Assembly: GCA_020636005.1 (NCBI GenBank)
Contig: JACJYR010000005.1
Location: forward strand, 310,001-374,000
Direction of reading: 5' to 3'
DNA: 64,000 nucleotides
From: Lewinellaceae bacterium
GTDB lineage: Bacteria > Bacteroidota > Bacteroidia > Chitinophagales > Saprospiraceae
Shown here: positions 20,701-28,029 of the stretch, piece by piece
Position numbering within the stretch: position 1 is the stretch's first letter
Layout: every line of letters starts with the position of its first letter
Program-made: the position numbers and the translations under genes
The notes under the pieces: generated by a model
The model's database searches: none
The model's input: only the letters and a program-made list of their open reading frames with translations
Told to the model about the DNA's origin: nothing

Positions 20701-23700
20701 CTGATACCAATACACCTGGCCAGATTGGGACGGGCAATGATTGGGCCTATGTCACAATTGGCAATAGCAACGCCTTTGCCATCACTGGCAATGGTTCTCT
20801 TTATGCCGCTGGAAGGAATGATTATTACCAACTTGGTGATGGTACGGATATAAATAGAAATACTTTCACGAAAGTAATATCGGCTGTTTTCACAGCTGAT
20901 GTAAACGTGGAAATTTGCGTGGATTTTGCCGGACTTGACCCAACCTATTGTGGGGATGACAGCCCTGTCACGCTTACAGGCAACCGGGCGCCAGAAGGCA
21001 CTTTCAGCGGCCCGGGCATTACCGACAATGGAAATGGCACTGCCACTTTTGACCCCGCAGGTGCCGGGGCAGGTGGCACGGTCACTTATGCTTTTGGCTC
21101 TGCTATATGGGCAGATATGTCCGCAGGTAATTATCACTCTTTAGGTATTAAAACAGATGGTACCTTATGGGGATGGGGATATAATGATGATGGGCAATTG
21201 GGCAACGGCACCTATGACGCTACCAATGTGCCCGTGCAATCTGGTACCAGCAATGATTGGGCAAATGTTTCGGCCGGGTTCTCTCATAGCTTAGGGGTCA
21301 AAACCGATGGTACACTTTGGGGCTGGGGCGAAAATGACTCTGGGGAATTGGGCAGCGCAGGAAATTACAATCCCGACCCACTGCAATTATTCCCCGGCAC
21401 AGACTGGGTACAAGTGGAAGCAGGATACTACGTGAGCTTTGCCTTGAAATCCGATGGTACGCTTTGGGCATGGGGATACAATGGATATGGACTTCTCGGC
21501 AATGGCACCACAACCGATAGCAATACACCCGTTCAGGTTGGCACAGCGTCCGATTGGGCAAGCATTTCTACAAATCCAAGGGGCGAATATGCGCTGGCCA
21601 CTAAAACGGATGGCACCCTTTGGGCATGGGGCACTGATAATACTAATGGCCAGTTTGGTACTGGCAACACCAGCACCAGTCTGGTGCCCATACAATCAGG
21701 TACTGCCACTGATTGGGTAAAAGTGGATGCGGGCATCAACCATTCCGTAGGTGTCAAAACTGCTGGCACTGCCTGGGGCTGGGGCGATAATTTTTATGGA
21801 CAGTTGGGCGATGGTACCACGACCAATAGCAGTGTGCCTGTTCAGGCAGGCCCTGGCACCGATTGGGCGGACATTACAACAGCGAACGATTGTACCAACG
21901 CCGTAAAAACAGATGGTACGCTCTGGGGCTGGGGCTACAATCACGATGGGCAATTGGGCAACGGCAACAACGACAATACAGCGGTGCCCGTACAATCAGG
22001 GAGCGATACTGATTGGGCAAAGGTCAAAGGGAGCGAATATAATGGATATTTTTCATTGGGTTTAAAAACAGATGGCAACCTCTACGGATGGGGTATCAAT
22101 CAGTATGGACAAATCGGAAACGGTACGCAGGATGAGACCAACGTGCCTTCACTTACAGGCCCGTTGCTTACATTGATAGAAGAGAACCAATCAGTCACGG
22201 TCACACCCGGCGTGACAGGTATCACCAGCTTTGGTTTCACTTCCTGCAATGGCAACATGACCTACGTCAATGAGGATGACTATACAACGGGCAACATCAC
22301 GGTCAACTTCACGAGCATCCCTGCTTCGGGCACTTTGGACCTGAGCGGCAGCGGGTTGTTGAGCATAGCTTCGGTGGATGTATCCAACTTGAGCAGCAAT
22401 TCATACACCTTCAACGATGTACACTTGTTGTGTACAGGGGCAAATGTGGAAATAACCGCTTCCTTCTCGATCAGTACCTGTGATGCCTCCGCAATGATTG
22501 CGACACCCCTCCCTTGCAGCCGCTACGTGTTCACGGGCACCGGCAACTGGGACGTGCCCGCCAACTGGCAGGACAACAACCAGCCTGCCACGAGCGGCAA
22601 CAACCGCCATTTCACCTACCTGGGCGATGCCGTAATTTATCCCGGTATGAGCTTTGACAGCTACGGGGATTCGGTAGTAGTAGCCATGGGCGGGTCGCTG
22701 GACATGCAGAAGGCCGTGACTTTTAGTAAGTCCGATGGCTCTGTCAATGGCACTGGTGGTTTTGAAAACAACGGCACGGTGACCCTCACCGGCAACGGCA
22801 CAGCGACCTTCCCGAACATGGACCTTTTCAACAACGGCGACTTCACCATCAACGGTGGTTCCAACGGTCTTTCCATGAGCGGTGCTGCTAACCTGTTCAA
22901 TACGGGAACCATCACCAACCTGAAAAAGCTGGAGTCTTATTCCAACATCACGAACTACGCTACCGGGGTGATTGACAACCAGGCCGAAATTTATTTCAGT
23001 TCTGGAGTATTCACCAACGAAGGCGAGTTCACCCACAACTGGCCGGGCAACAGCCTTTACTGGTACATGGGGGTCAATAATAGTGGCACTTTTAATGTAG
23101 AAGCAGGTACAATTGAATTTAGCCAGTACCAAAACGCTTATTTTACCAACACGGGCACCGTGACCAACAGTGGCACCTCCATTTTCAATGGAAGCCCCAC
23201 CGTTACCAATGAGGCCACAGGTACTTTCACTAACCTGAGCACCATGACCCTGAGAAAGGGGATGGCGCAAAACGGTGCTTTTCTCAACGATGTGGGAGGC
23301 ACCCTGAATATCGAATATGGCAATGTGGGCTTGGTAAACAATGGGACACTCACCAACGAAGGAACCATAGAGCAGAAGGACGCAGCGTTCTTCAGGAACA
23401 ACAACCTGATGTACCAAAACGCAACGATGAACTGTTCTGCCTATTCTTTTTTCGAGAACAACGACAGTCTGGTGGTCTCTACAGGGGCTACCATCAACAT
23501 CACTATTTCAGGACTTGAATTTACCAATGCAGCCACGGGCACGTTCATCCTCGATGGCACCATGACGGCAAGCAACCCAACTGCCAGTGTTTTTGTCAAC
23601 AGGGGTATCCTGAAAGGTACGGGCACATTGGACAACAGCGCCGGACGCACACTTGACAACGACGCCTCCGGCCACATCCAACCAGGCGCAAACCCCGGCA

Positions 23701-26700
23701 CGCTGACCATCAACAAATTGGCCAACACTGCTGGCGCCATTGACATCGAAATCGGTGGCACTACGCCCGGCACAGGCTACGACGTACTCAACCTGCCGAC
23801 CAGTTCCACCCTCGGCGGCACGCTTAATGTGACGCTCATCAATGGTTTTGTGCCAGCCTGCGGCGATGCCTTCGACATCATCACGCATGCTTCGAACACG
23901 GGTACCTTCTCAACGGTCAACCTACCTGCTGGCTTCTCGATTGAATACCTGGCCGATAAAGTGACACTTACTTATGGTCAGCTAAATATTTCCCTTGCCA
24001 ACATCAGTGCTGCCGAATGCAACAACACCACCTGCACCACCGACGACACCTACACCGCCGATGTAACGGTGACCTTCAGTTCAAAACCTGCCAGCGGCAC
24101 CCTCTCGCTCACCGGCCCGAACATTCTTGTTCCGGTAATGGCGGTGGATGTTTCAACTATTGGCGCTACGTCACACACCTTCACCGGTGTAGAGATGCTC
24201 GCCAATGGCGGCGATATTGACCTGACGGCTGCTTTCTCGGAAGGTTGCAGTTTCAACGATGATGCAGTGGGTACGGCACCTGCATGTGGCGGCACACCCT
24301 ATACACCTTCCAACATCACCGTATCCGGTTTTGGCTGCTTTGGGCCTGAGGGTACCTATTCGCCCAACGGCACGGTGAACGGGGCGCCTGCCTGGCTGTC
24401 TGGCTTTGGTTTTACGATAGAATGGTCAGGTTCGCAATGGGAGATTGAGGGTCAGTCCATAATATGGTCTGCCAATACCACTGGCTCCATCACCAACCTG
24501 CCCTGCTCCACTGGCTGGACGGACCCAACATTGTGTGCTTTAGGCCCTGGAACTATCGCCCTAAGCGGTGGCTGCGGCAACCTCACCGGCAGTGGCGGCC
24601 CGGCCTGTGCCGTCAGCAACATCAGTCTCGCAAACCTTGGCTCCTGCAACGACAACAGCACGACCACGGAAACGGACGATTACTTCACCGCCGATGTGAC
24701 CGTGACCTTTGCATACGCCCCAGCGGGCGGTACCCTCACACTAAAACGTGGCTCGACCGTAGTGGCCACGATGAATACTGATTTGACTTGCACCACGACC
24801 CATACCTTTACGGGTGTTCATATGACTGCCGACGGCAGTTCTATTGTATTGACGGCAGAGTTCACCAGTGGTTGCACCTTCACCAGCAGCAGCCTCGGCA
24901 CAGCGCCAGCGCCCTGTTCTTGTGTGCCAGCAACCTTCATGGCGTGTCCGGCCGCACAGATGGTCAGCACTACTTCGACCACTTGCAATACAGCCGTAAA
25001 CTTCACGGCCACCGCTGGTGGTTCGCCAGCACCTGTGATGACCTACGCTTTTTCTGGTGTCACCATGGGCAGCGGCAGCGGCACGGGCAGCGGCGAAACG
25101 TTTAACCTCGGTGTCACCAACGTGACCGTCACGGCCACCAATGATTGCGGCAACCCGACCTGCAGCTTCACCGTCACCGTTTCCGACAACACGCAGCCAT
25201 CCGTCGTCTGCAAACCGCACACGGTGGCTTTGGACGCCAGCGGCATGGCCAGTATCTCCACCGCAGATGTCTTCCAGAGCGGCAGCGACAATTGTGGAAC
25301 GGTGAACCAACAGGGCGTTGCACCAAGTTCGTTCACCTGCGCCAACCTCGGTGCAAACACGGTGACGCTCACCGTCAACGACGGCAACGGCAACACGAAC
25401 ACCTGCACGGCCACCGTGACGGTACAGGACAACACACAGCCTACTGTTGTTTGTAAAAACCATACGGTAGCTTTGGATGCCAACGGCATGGCCAGCATCA
25501 CCACGGCCGACGTGTTCCAGAGCGGCAGCGACAATTGTGGAACAGTGAACCAACAGGGCGTTGCACCAAGTTCGTTCACCTGCGCCAACCTCGGTGCAAA
25601 CACGGTGACGCTCACCGTCAACGACGGCAACGGCAACACCAACACCTGTACGGCGACAGTCACGGTGCAGGACAACACGCAGCCGTCCGTCGTCTGCAAA
25701 CCGCACACGGTGGCTTTGGATGCCAACGGCATGGCCAGTATCTCCACCGCAGATGTGTTCCAGAGCGGCAGCGATAATTGTGGAACAGTGAACCAACAGG
25801 GCGTTGCACCAAGTTCGTTCGCCTGCGCCAACCTCGGTGCAAACACGGTGACGCTCACCGTCAACGACGGCAACGGCAACACGAATACCTGCACGGCCAC
25901 CGTGACGGTACAGGACAACACGCAACCTAATGTCGTTTGTAAAAACCACACGGTAGCTTTGGATGCCAACAACACGGCCAGCATTACCACGGCGAACGTA
26001 TTCCAGAGCGGCAGCGACAACTGCGGGACGGTGAACCAGGTAAGTGTTTTGCCCAACTCGTTCAACTGTGCCAACATCGGTGCGAACACCGTGACCCTCA
26101 CCGTCAACGACGGCAACGGCAACACCAACACCTGCAACGCCACCGTCACCGTGCAGGACAACACCCCGCCGACTGCCATTTGCCAAAACCTCACCGTGCA
26201 GCTCAACAACAGCGGCGGGGCCAGTGTCTCCAAAACACAGATCAACAACGGCTCCTTCGACAACTGCGGCACCGTCAACCTGGTCAGTGCCACGCCCTCC
26301 GCCTTTAACTGCAACAACATTGGCCCGAACTCCGTCACCTTGGCCATCAACGACGGCAACGGCAACACCGCCACCTGCACCGCCACCGTCACCGTGCAGG
26401 ACAACCTCCCGCCGACCGTCACCTGCAAAAATGCCACCCTCAACCTCGGCGCAAACGGCACCGTCGTGCTCAGCCCGGCCCAGGTGTTCCTCTCCGGCAC
26501 CGACAACTGCGGCACCGTCAACCCGGCGCTCGTGGCGCCCAGCCTGTTCAATTGCGCCCATGTGGGCACCAACACCGTCAACCTCATCGTCAACGACGGC
26601 CACGGCAACACCGCCAACTGCAACGCCACCGTCACCATCGTGGACAATGCCGCACCGGCCGCCATTTGCAAGAACGCAACGGCCTACCTCAACGCCAGCG

Positions 26701-27818
26701 GATCCGCCACCATAACGGCCGGCCAGATCAACAACGGCAGCGCCGACAACTGCGGCATCGCCAGCCTGGGCGCATCCCCCACCTCTTTCACCTGTGCCAA
26801 CATCGGCGGCAACCAGGTGACCCTGACGGTTACCGACGCAAACGGCAACTCCAGCAGCTGCTACGGCACCGTCACCGTGGCGGACAACCTGCCGCCCACC
26901 GTGGCCTGCAAAAACATCAGCGTCGCCCTCGACGCCAACGGCGCCTACGCCCTCTCCCCGGCACAGGTCTTCGAGGCCGCAGGCTCGTCCGACAACTGCG
27001 GCACGGTCAGCCCCGCCAGCGTGTCACCCAGCACGCTCTACTGCTCCAATGTGGGGGCCAACACCGTCACCCTCACCGCCAACGACGGCCACGGCAACAC
27101 CGCCACCTGCCAGGCCACCGTCACCGTGCAGCCCTTCGTCACCATCAACAGCATCACGGCAAGCCCGGAAAACTGCGGGCAGGGCAACGGCAGCATCGTC
27201 GTTTCGGCAACGGCCGGCGGCGGCCAGCTTGGCTATTCCATCGACGGGGGGAACAACTACCAGTTCGGCAACACCTTTGAAAACCTGACCGCCGGCTTTT
27301 TCAGCGTCAGGGTGCTGGTCTATGGGGCGCCCGGATGCACCTCCGCTGCCTTCCCGACCACGGTGGGCGCCATCGGCAGCACCCAGACATGGTACCGGGA
27401 CAAGGACGCCGACGGCTATTCCAGCGGGCAGGCCTTTGCCGGCTGCAACGGCTGGCCCGGCCCCGGGTGGTACCTCCCCAACCAGCTGGCGGCCACTTCG
27501 GGCGACTGCGACGACGACAACCCCAACATCCACCCCGGCGCCCTGGAAATCTGCGACGGCCTCGACAACGACTGCAACGGCAGCCCCGAGGCCGCCACCA
27601 ACACCTGGACGGGCAACGGCGATGGCACCCAATGGGCCGACCCGGCCAACTGGAGCGACGGCACCGTGCCGCTGCCCTGCCAGGACGTCGTCATCCCCCC
27701 GGGCAACAACGTCAACGTCGCCACAGGCGTAGAGGCCCGTGGGCGCACGCTCGACGTGCAGCTGGGCAGTGTATTGACGACAGCGCTAGATGCCGTGTTG
27801 GATATTATCAACCCCTGA
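14682..27818 (+). CDS. Giant secreted multi-propeller adhesin-like protein (giant 1)
   Basis: This is a 4378-codon open frame; authentic sequence begins about 20 codons in. In order it holds: an Ig-like domain (GTSVTFTATPTNGG type); an Asp-box propeller of 7 blades; Ig; a second 7-blade Asp-box propeller; Ig; an NGAP/W-W module; Ig; four FADVDGD FG-GAP/VCBS repeats; Ig; another module; two Ig; and two YC..PV-type domains each followed by a 7-blade RCC1 propeller. Then come a cysteine-bounded ~100-aa domain, a long beta-helix (22515-23975), two more ~100-aa domains around a module, a HYR domain, eight 81-residue HYR-like repeats, an SprB-like repeat, a MopE-like metal-binding motif (DKDADGYSSG, DCDDDNPNIHPG, CDGLDNDCNG) and the shared C-terminal module. 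There is no enzyme signature and no canonical T9SS C-terminal domain. The role is probably surface adhesion or matrix formation (inferred). Confidence 0.85.
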   Translation: MLRLQCHPSCLHRRRPRQLHHPGTSVTFTATPTNGGSTPAYQWKVNGMNVGTNQATYTSTTLVDGDVVTCEMTSSALCVDPTTATSNGITMTVTAAAPIAACLWTSQTSAADNSWTSVTYGNGVFVAVANSGTGNRVMTSPDGIIWTSQTSAANNDWTSVTYGNGLFVAVANSGTGNRVMTSPDGINWTIRTSAANNAWLSVTYGDGLFVAVAISGTGNRVMTSPDGINWTIQTSAANNEWWSVTYGNGLFVAVANFSNLVMTSPDGIAWTLRTAAANNAWTSVTYGDGLFVAVARSGSGNQVMTSPDGINWTSRTTPAATNFWLSVTYGNGLFVAVAPLGFGNLVMTSPDGINWTSRTPASNNTWQSVTYGNGIFVAVAGSGTGNRVMTGSGSLVPASVSIAADPSGAITPGTSVTFTATPTNGGSTPAYQWKVNGMNVGTDQDTYTSTTLQDGDVVTCEMTSSDPCADPTTATSNGITMEVSAPAVACAWTSQTSAADNEWYSVTYGNGLFVAVAQTGSGNRVMTSPDGITWTIRTSAANNDWRSVTYGNGLFVAVAQTGTGNRVMTSPDGITWTIRTSAADNEWLSVTYGNGLFVAVAQTGSGDRVMTSPDGIAWTSRTSAGDNVWTSVTYGNGLFVAVAFAGVVNRVMTSPDGINWTLRTAAADNGWLAVTYGNGLFVAVATSGTGNRVMTSPDGITWTSQSYPVDNNWRALTYGNGLFVALSSTGTGNRVMTSPNGITWTIQTSAADNAWRSVTYGNGLFVAVASSGTGNRVMTGSGLTPSVAIAADPSGAITAGTSVTFTATPTNGGSTPAYQWKVNGTNVGTDQATYTSTTLVDGDLVTCEMTSNDPCADPATATSMGITMEVSSPCTFTPANVIVTGFDNGYEIHNGTYTPSGSMNGAPVWSFGNATIEYNGSSWRMKASGSLIAINFDGAVDELPCTGWLAEGSAPPVLSGGCGSLSGTLTPTVAIAADPSGAITPGTSVTFTATPTNGGSTPAYQWKVNGMNVGTDQATYTSTTLANNDVVTCEMTSNEPCADPTTATSNEVTMTVATPCPPVFMEATANPFEQVRESSIAFADVDGDNDLDLLITGNNTVGENKPGNGSNSTPGPVAILYTNDGNGVFTEVTGTPFVGVDRGDVAFADVNGDTYKDVLITGVNASFAKTAKLFTNNGSGVFTEVTGTPFEGVDGSSIAFADVDGDLDQDALITGFNASNQSVSKLYTNNGSGVFTEVTGTPFDAVQLGSIAFADVDGDSDQDVMVTGENNSGLPFSQLYLNGNEAAVAIAADPGNSIVEGTSVTFTATPTNGGSTPAYQWKVNGTNVGTDQATYTSTTLEDGDVVTCELTSSDPCTDPAMAVSNEIAMEVETVLTPECTKIHITTNCSGFDGDYLFTDYYEGAGYWTHVTEGYEIYFDGDEWVLDDAFFNNSTDSPFPPTTGWLPTPGGDCDGQPITNFEIIQLNGPPEVTISVDPSDAIEQGTNATFTATPLYGGDTPIYQWKLNGNPVGTDSDTYANATLANGDVVTCELTSNDPCLSTTMATSNAITMEVVVCNGPLTAAVAIDANPSGSLAAGTSVTFTAAPTNGGTSPVYQWRVNGNPVGTNSNTYTTDALEDGNVVTCDMNTHNPCAAPPTVTSNAITMVVGAFPAPSFTGLDNTYCDLDAPVTLMGNLPGALGSFEGPGVTDNGDGTATFIPANAIGSETIRYISTANHIPGWVSVSAGSYHTIGLKADGTLWAWGDNGDYGQYGIGNFTSSEIPVQVGTDNDWANITTGGNFTIALKTNGTLWAWGSNSYGELGIGNFTASNVPVQIGTDTDWASISTRSFHTVALKSDGTLWAWGYNTSGQLGIGTNTNSNVPVQVGTENNWSSIGAGGNFSLASKTDGTLWSWGENSGGQLGNGNSTNTNTPGQIGSATDWNHFVAGDSEAFAFKTNGTLWAWGYNTYGQLGIGNNTNQNTPTQVGTDTDWSSLDANFSCYAIKSDGTLWSWGYNGYGVLVNGTETDTNTPGQIGTGNDWAYVTIGNSNAFAITGNGSLYAAGRNDYYQLGDGTDINRNTFTKVISAVFTADVNVEICVDFAGLDPTYCGDDSPVTLTGNRAPEGTFSGPGITDNGNGTATFDPAGAGAGGTVTYAFGSAIWADMSAGNYHSLGIKTDGTLWGWGYNDDGQLGNGTYDATNVPVQSGTSNDWANVSAGFSHSLGVKTDGTLWGWGENDSGELGSAGNYNPDPLQLFPGTDWVQVEAGYYVSFALKSDGTLWAWGYNGYGLLGNGTTTDSNTPVQVGTASDWASISTNPRGEYALATKTDGTLWAWGTDNTNGQFGTGNTSTSLVPIQSGTATDWVKVDAGINHSVGVKTAGTAWGWGDNFYGQLGDGTTTNSSVPVQAGPGTDWADITTANDCTNAVKTDGTLWGWGYNHDGQLGNGNNDNTAVPVQSGSDTDWAKVKGSEYNGYFSLGLKTDGNLYGWGINQYGQIGNGTQDETNVPSLTGPLLTLIEENQSVTVTPGVTGITSFGFTSCNGNMTYVNEDDYTTGNITVNFTSIPASGTLDLSGSGLLSIASVDVSNLSSNSYTFNDVHLLCTGANVEITASFSISTCDASAMIATPLPCSRYVFTGTGNWDVPANWQDNNQPATSGNNRHFTYLGDAVIYPGMSFDSYGDSVVVAMGGSLDMQKAVTFSKSDGSVNGTGGFENNGTVTLTGNGTATFPNMDLFNNGDFTINGGSNGLSMSGAANLFNTGTITNLKKLESYSNITNYATGVIDNQAEIYFSSGVFTNEGEFTHNWPGNSLYWYMGVNNSGTFNVEAGTIEFSQYQNAYFTNTGTVTNSGTSIFNGSPTVTNEATGTFTNLSTMTLRKGMAQNGAFLNDVGGTLNIEYGNVGLVNNGTLTNEGTIEQKDAAFFRNNNLMYQNATMNCSAYSFFENNDSLVVSTGATINITISGLEFTNAATGTFILDGTMTASNPTASVFVNRGILKGTGTLDNSAGRTLDNDASGHIQPGANPGTLTINKLANTAGAIDIEIGGTTPGTGYDVLNLPTSSTLGGTLNVTLINGFVPACGDAFDIITHASNTGTFSTVNLPAGFSIEYLADKVTLTYGQLNISLANISAAECNNTTCTTDDTYTADVTVTFSSKPASGTLSLTGPNILVPVMAVDVSTIGATSHTFTGVEMLANGGDIDLTAAFSEGCSFNDDAVGTAPACGGTPYTPSNITVSGFGCFGPEGTYSPNGTVNGAPAWLSGFGFTIEWSGSQWEIEGQSIIWSANTTGSITNLPCSTGWTDPTLCALGPGTIALSGGCGNLTGSGGPACAVSNISLANLGSCNDNSTTTETDDYFTADVTVTFAYAPAGGTLTLKRGSTVVATMNTDLTCTTTHTFTGVHMTADGSSIVLTAEFTSGCTFTSSSLGTAPAPCSCVPATFMACPAAQMVSTTSTTCNTAVNFTATAGGSPAPVMTYAFSGVTMGSGSGTGSGETFNLGVTNVTVTATNDCGNPTCSFTVTVSDNTQPSVVCKPHTVALDASGMASISTADVFQSGSDNCGTVNQQGVAPSSFTCANLGANTVTLTVNDGNGNTNTCTATVTVQDNTQPTVVCKNHTVALDANGMASITTADVFQSGSDNCGTVNQQGVAPSSFTCANLGANTVTLTVNDGNGNTNTCTATVTVQDNTQPSVVCKPHTVALDANGMASISTADVFQSGSDNCGTVNQQGVAPSSFACANLGANTVTLTVNDGNGNTNTCTATVTVQDNTQPNVVCKNHTVALDANNTASITTANVFQSGSDNCGTVNQVSVLPNSFNCANIGANTVTLTVNDGNGNTNTCNATVTVQDNTPPTAICQNLTVQLNNSGGASVSKTQINNGSFDNCGTVNLVSATPSAFNCNNIGPNSVTLAINDGNGNTATCTATVTVQDNLPPTVTCKNATLNLGANGTVVLSPAQVFLSGTDNCGTVNPALVAPSLFNCAHVGTNTVNLIVNDGHGNTANCNATVTIVDNAAPAAICKNATAYLNASGSATITAGQINNGSADNCGIASLGASPTSFTCANIGGNQVTLTVTDANGNSSSCYGTVTVADNLPPTVACKNISVALDANGAYALSPAQVFEAAGSSDNCGTVSPASVSPSTLYCSNVGANTVTLTANDGHGNTATCQATVTVQPFVTINSITASPENCGQGNGSIVVSATAGGGQLGYSIDGGNNYQFGNTFENLTAGFFSVRVLVYGAPGCTSAAFPTTVGAIGSTQTWYRDKDADGYSSGQAFAGCNGWPGPGWYLPNQLAATSGDCDDDNPNIHPGALEICDGLDNDCNGSPEAATNTWTGNGDGTQWADPANWSDGTVPLPCQDVVIPPGNNVNVATGVEARGRTLDVQLGSVLTTALDAVLDIINP
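14985..15865 (+). repeat. Seven Asp-box propeller blades (array A)
   Basis: Seven repeats with SVTYGNGLFVAVA and RVMTSPDGINWT cores occur, mostly at a 126-bp period (VTYG codons near 15033, 15159, 15285, 15411, 15531, 15660 and 15786). SPDGxxWT is a BNR/Asp-box motif, and seven copies fit one closed propeller. Confidence 0.85.
16145..17030 (+). repeat. Seven Asp-box propeller blades (array B)
   Basis: A second set of seven ~126-bp repeats of the same family as 14985-15865, separated from it by one Ig-like domain. Several neighbouring units are almost identical at DNA level, a sign of recent amplification or homogenisation. Confidence 0.85.
17870..18535 (+). repeat. Four FG-GAP/VCBS repeats
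   Basis: Four ~55-residue repeats with SIAFADVDGDxDxDxxITG and FTEVTGTPF, the calcium-binding FG-GAP/VCBS pattern. Confidence 0.8.
19840..20925 (+). repeat. Seven RCC1 repeats (array A)
   Basis: Seven ~53-residue repeats with LKxDGTLWAWGxNxxGQLGxG cores, the RCC1 blade signature. The seventh is divergent (GNGSLYAAGRND). It follows a domain with DNTYCDLDAPVTL. Confidence 0.85.
21100..22180 (+). repeat. Seven RCC1 repeats (array B)
   Basis: A second complete set of seven RCC1 blades (KTDGTLWGWG cores) follows another domain of the DPTYCGDDSPVTL type. Confidence 0.85.
22515..23975 (+). repeat. Beta-helix region in giant 1
   Basis: About 480 residues of irregular short repeats (NNGTVTLTGNGT, FTNTGTVTNSGT, LTNEGTIEQ) close with HIQPGANPGTLTI, TTPGTGYDVL and LGGTLNVTLINGF. 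This is the pattern of filamentous or autotransporter-like beta-helices. Confidence 0.7.
25185..27131 (+). repeat. Eight HYR-like repeats of 81 residues
   Basis: Repeats begin DN(T/L/A)xPxxxC and carry SDNCGTVN and TLTVNDGNGNTxTC. Unit starts at 25185, 25428, 25671, 25914, 26157, 26400 and 26643 are exactly 243 bp apart (the last step, to 26883, is 240). Copies 1-3 are nearly identical. The family recurs in the other two large genes. Confidence 0.9.
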
Positions 27819-27867
27819 CCCGCCGACCAGTAAGCACGTTTTCACAAAAAGTAAGATTCTCTTTTGG

Positions 27868-27897
27868 GAGGCCCTTTGGGGGCCTCTTTTTTTTTTT
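27868..27897 (+). terminator. Rho-independent terminator after giant gene 1
   Basis: GAGGCCC (27868-27874) pairs with GGGCCTC (27880-27886) and is followed by a T run of about 12. Confidence 0.85.
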
Positions 27898-28029
27898 GCT
27901 GGGCAAACCGAAGGAGGCCGTTCCCAGCATCTTGCAAACCTGCGCCATGATTTGACAAATTTTCATACACCCCTTTTATGCTACCTTTATCTTTTTCAAA
28001 TTTGCGATTGTTGGAACGTTCCCAATCAG

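Noticed and set aside
24741..26603. 620-codon open frame on the minus strand
   Set aside because: It is the antisense shadow of the HYR-like array, repeating with the same 243-bp period. Similar shadows occur at 22401-23417, 25043-26671, 46966-47841, 48943-50013 and 29644-31047.
25185..27131. Regular repeats that could suggest a CRISPR array
   Set aside because: Units are 243 bp, protein-coding and without unique spacers; no cas genes in the window.
27790..28029. Upstream extension of HTCS 1 to the ATG at 27790
   Set aside because: It would overlap the end of giant gene 1 and its terminator; ATG 28030 starts a clear signal peptide.
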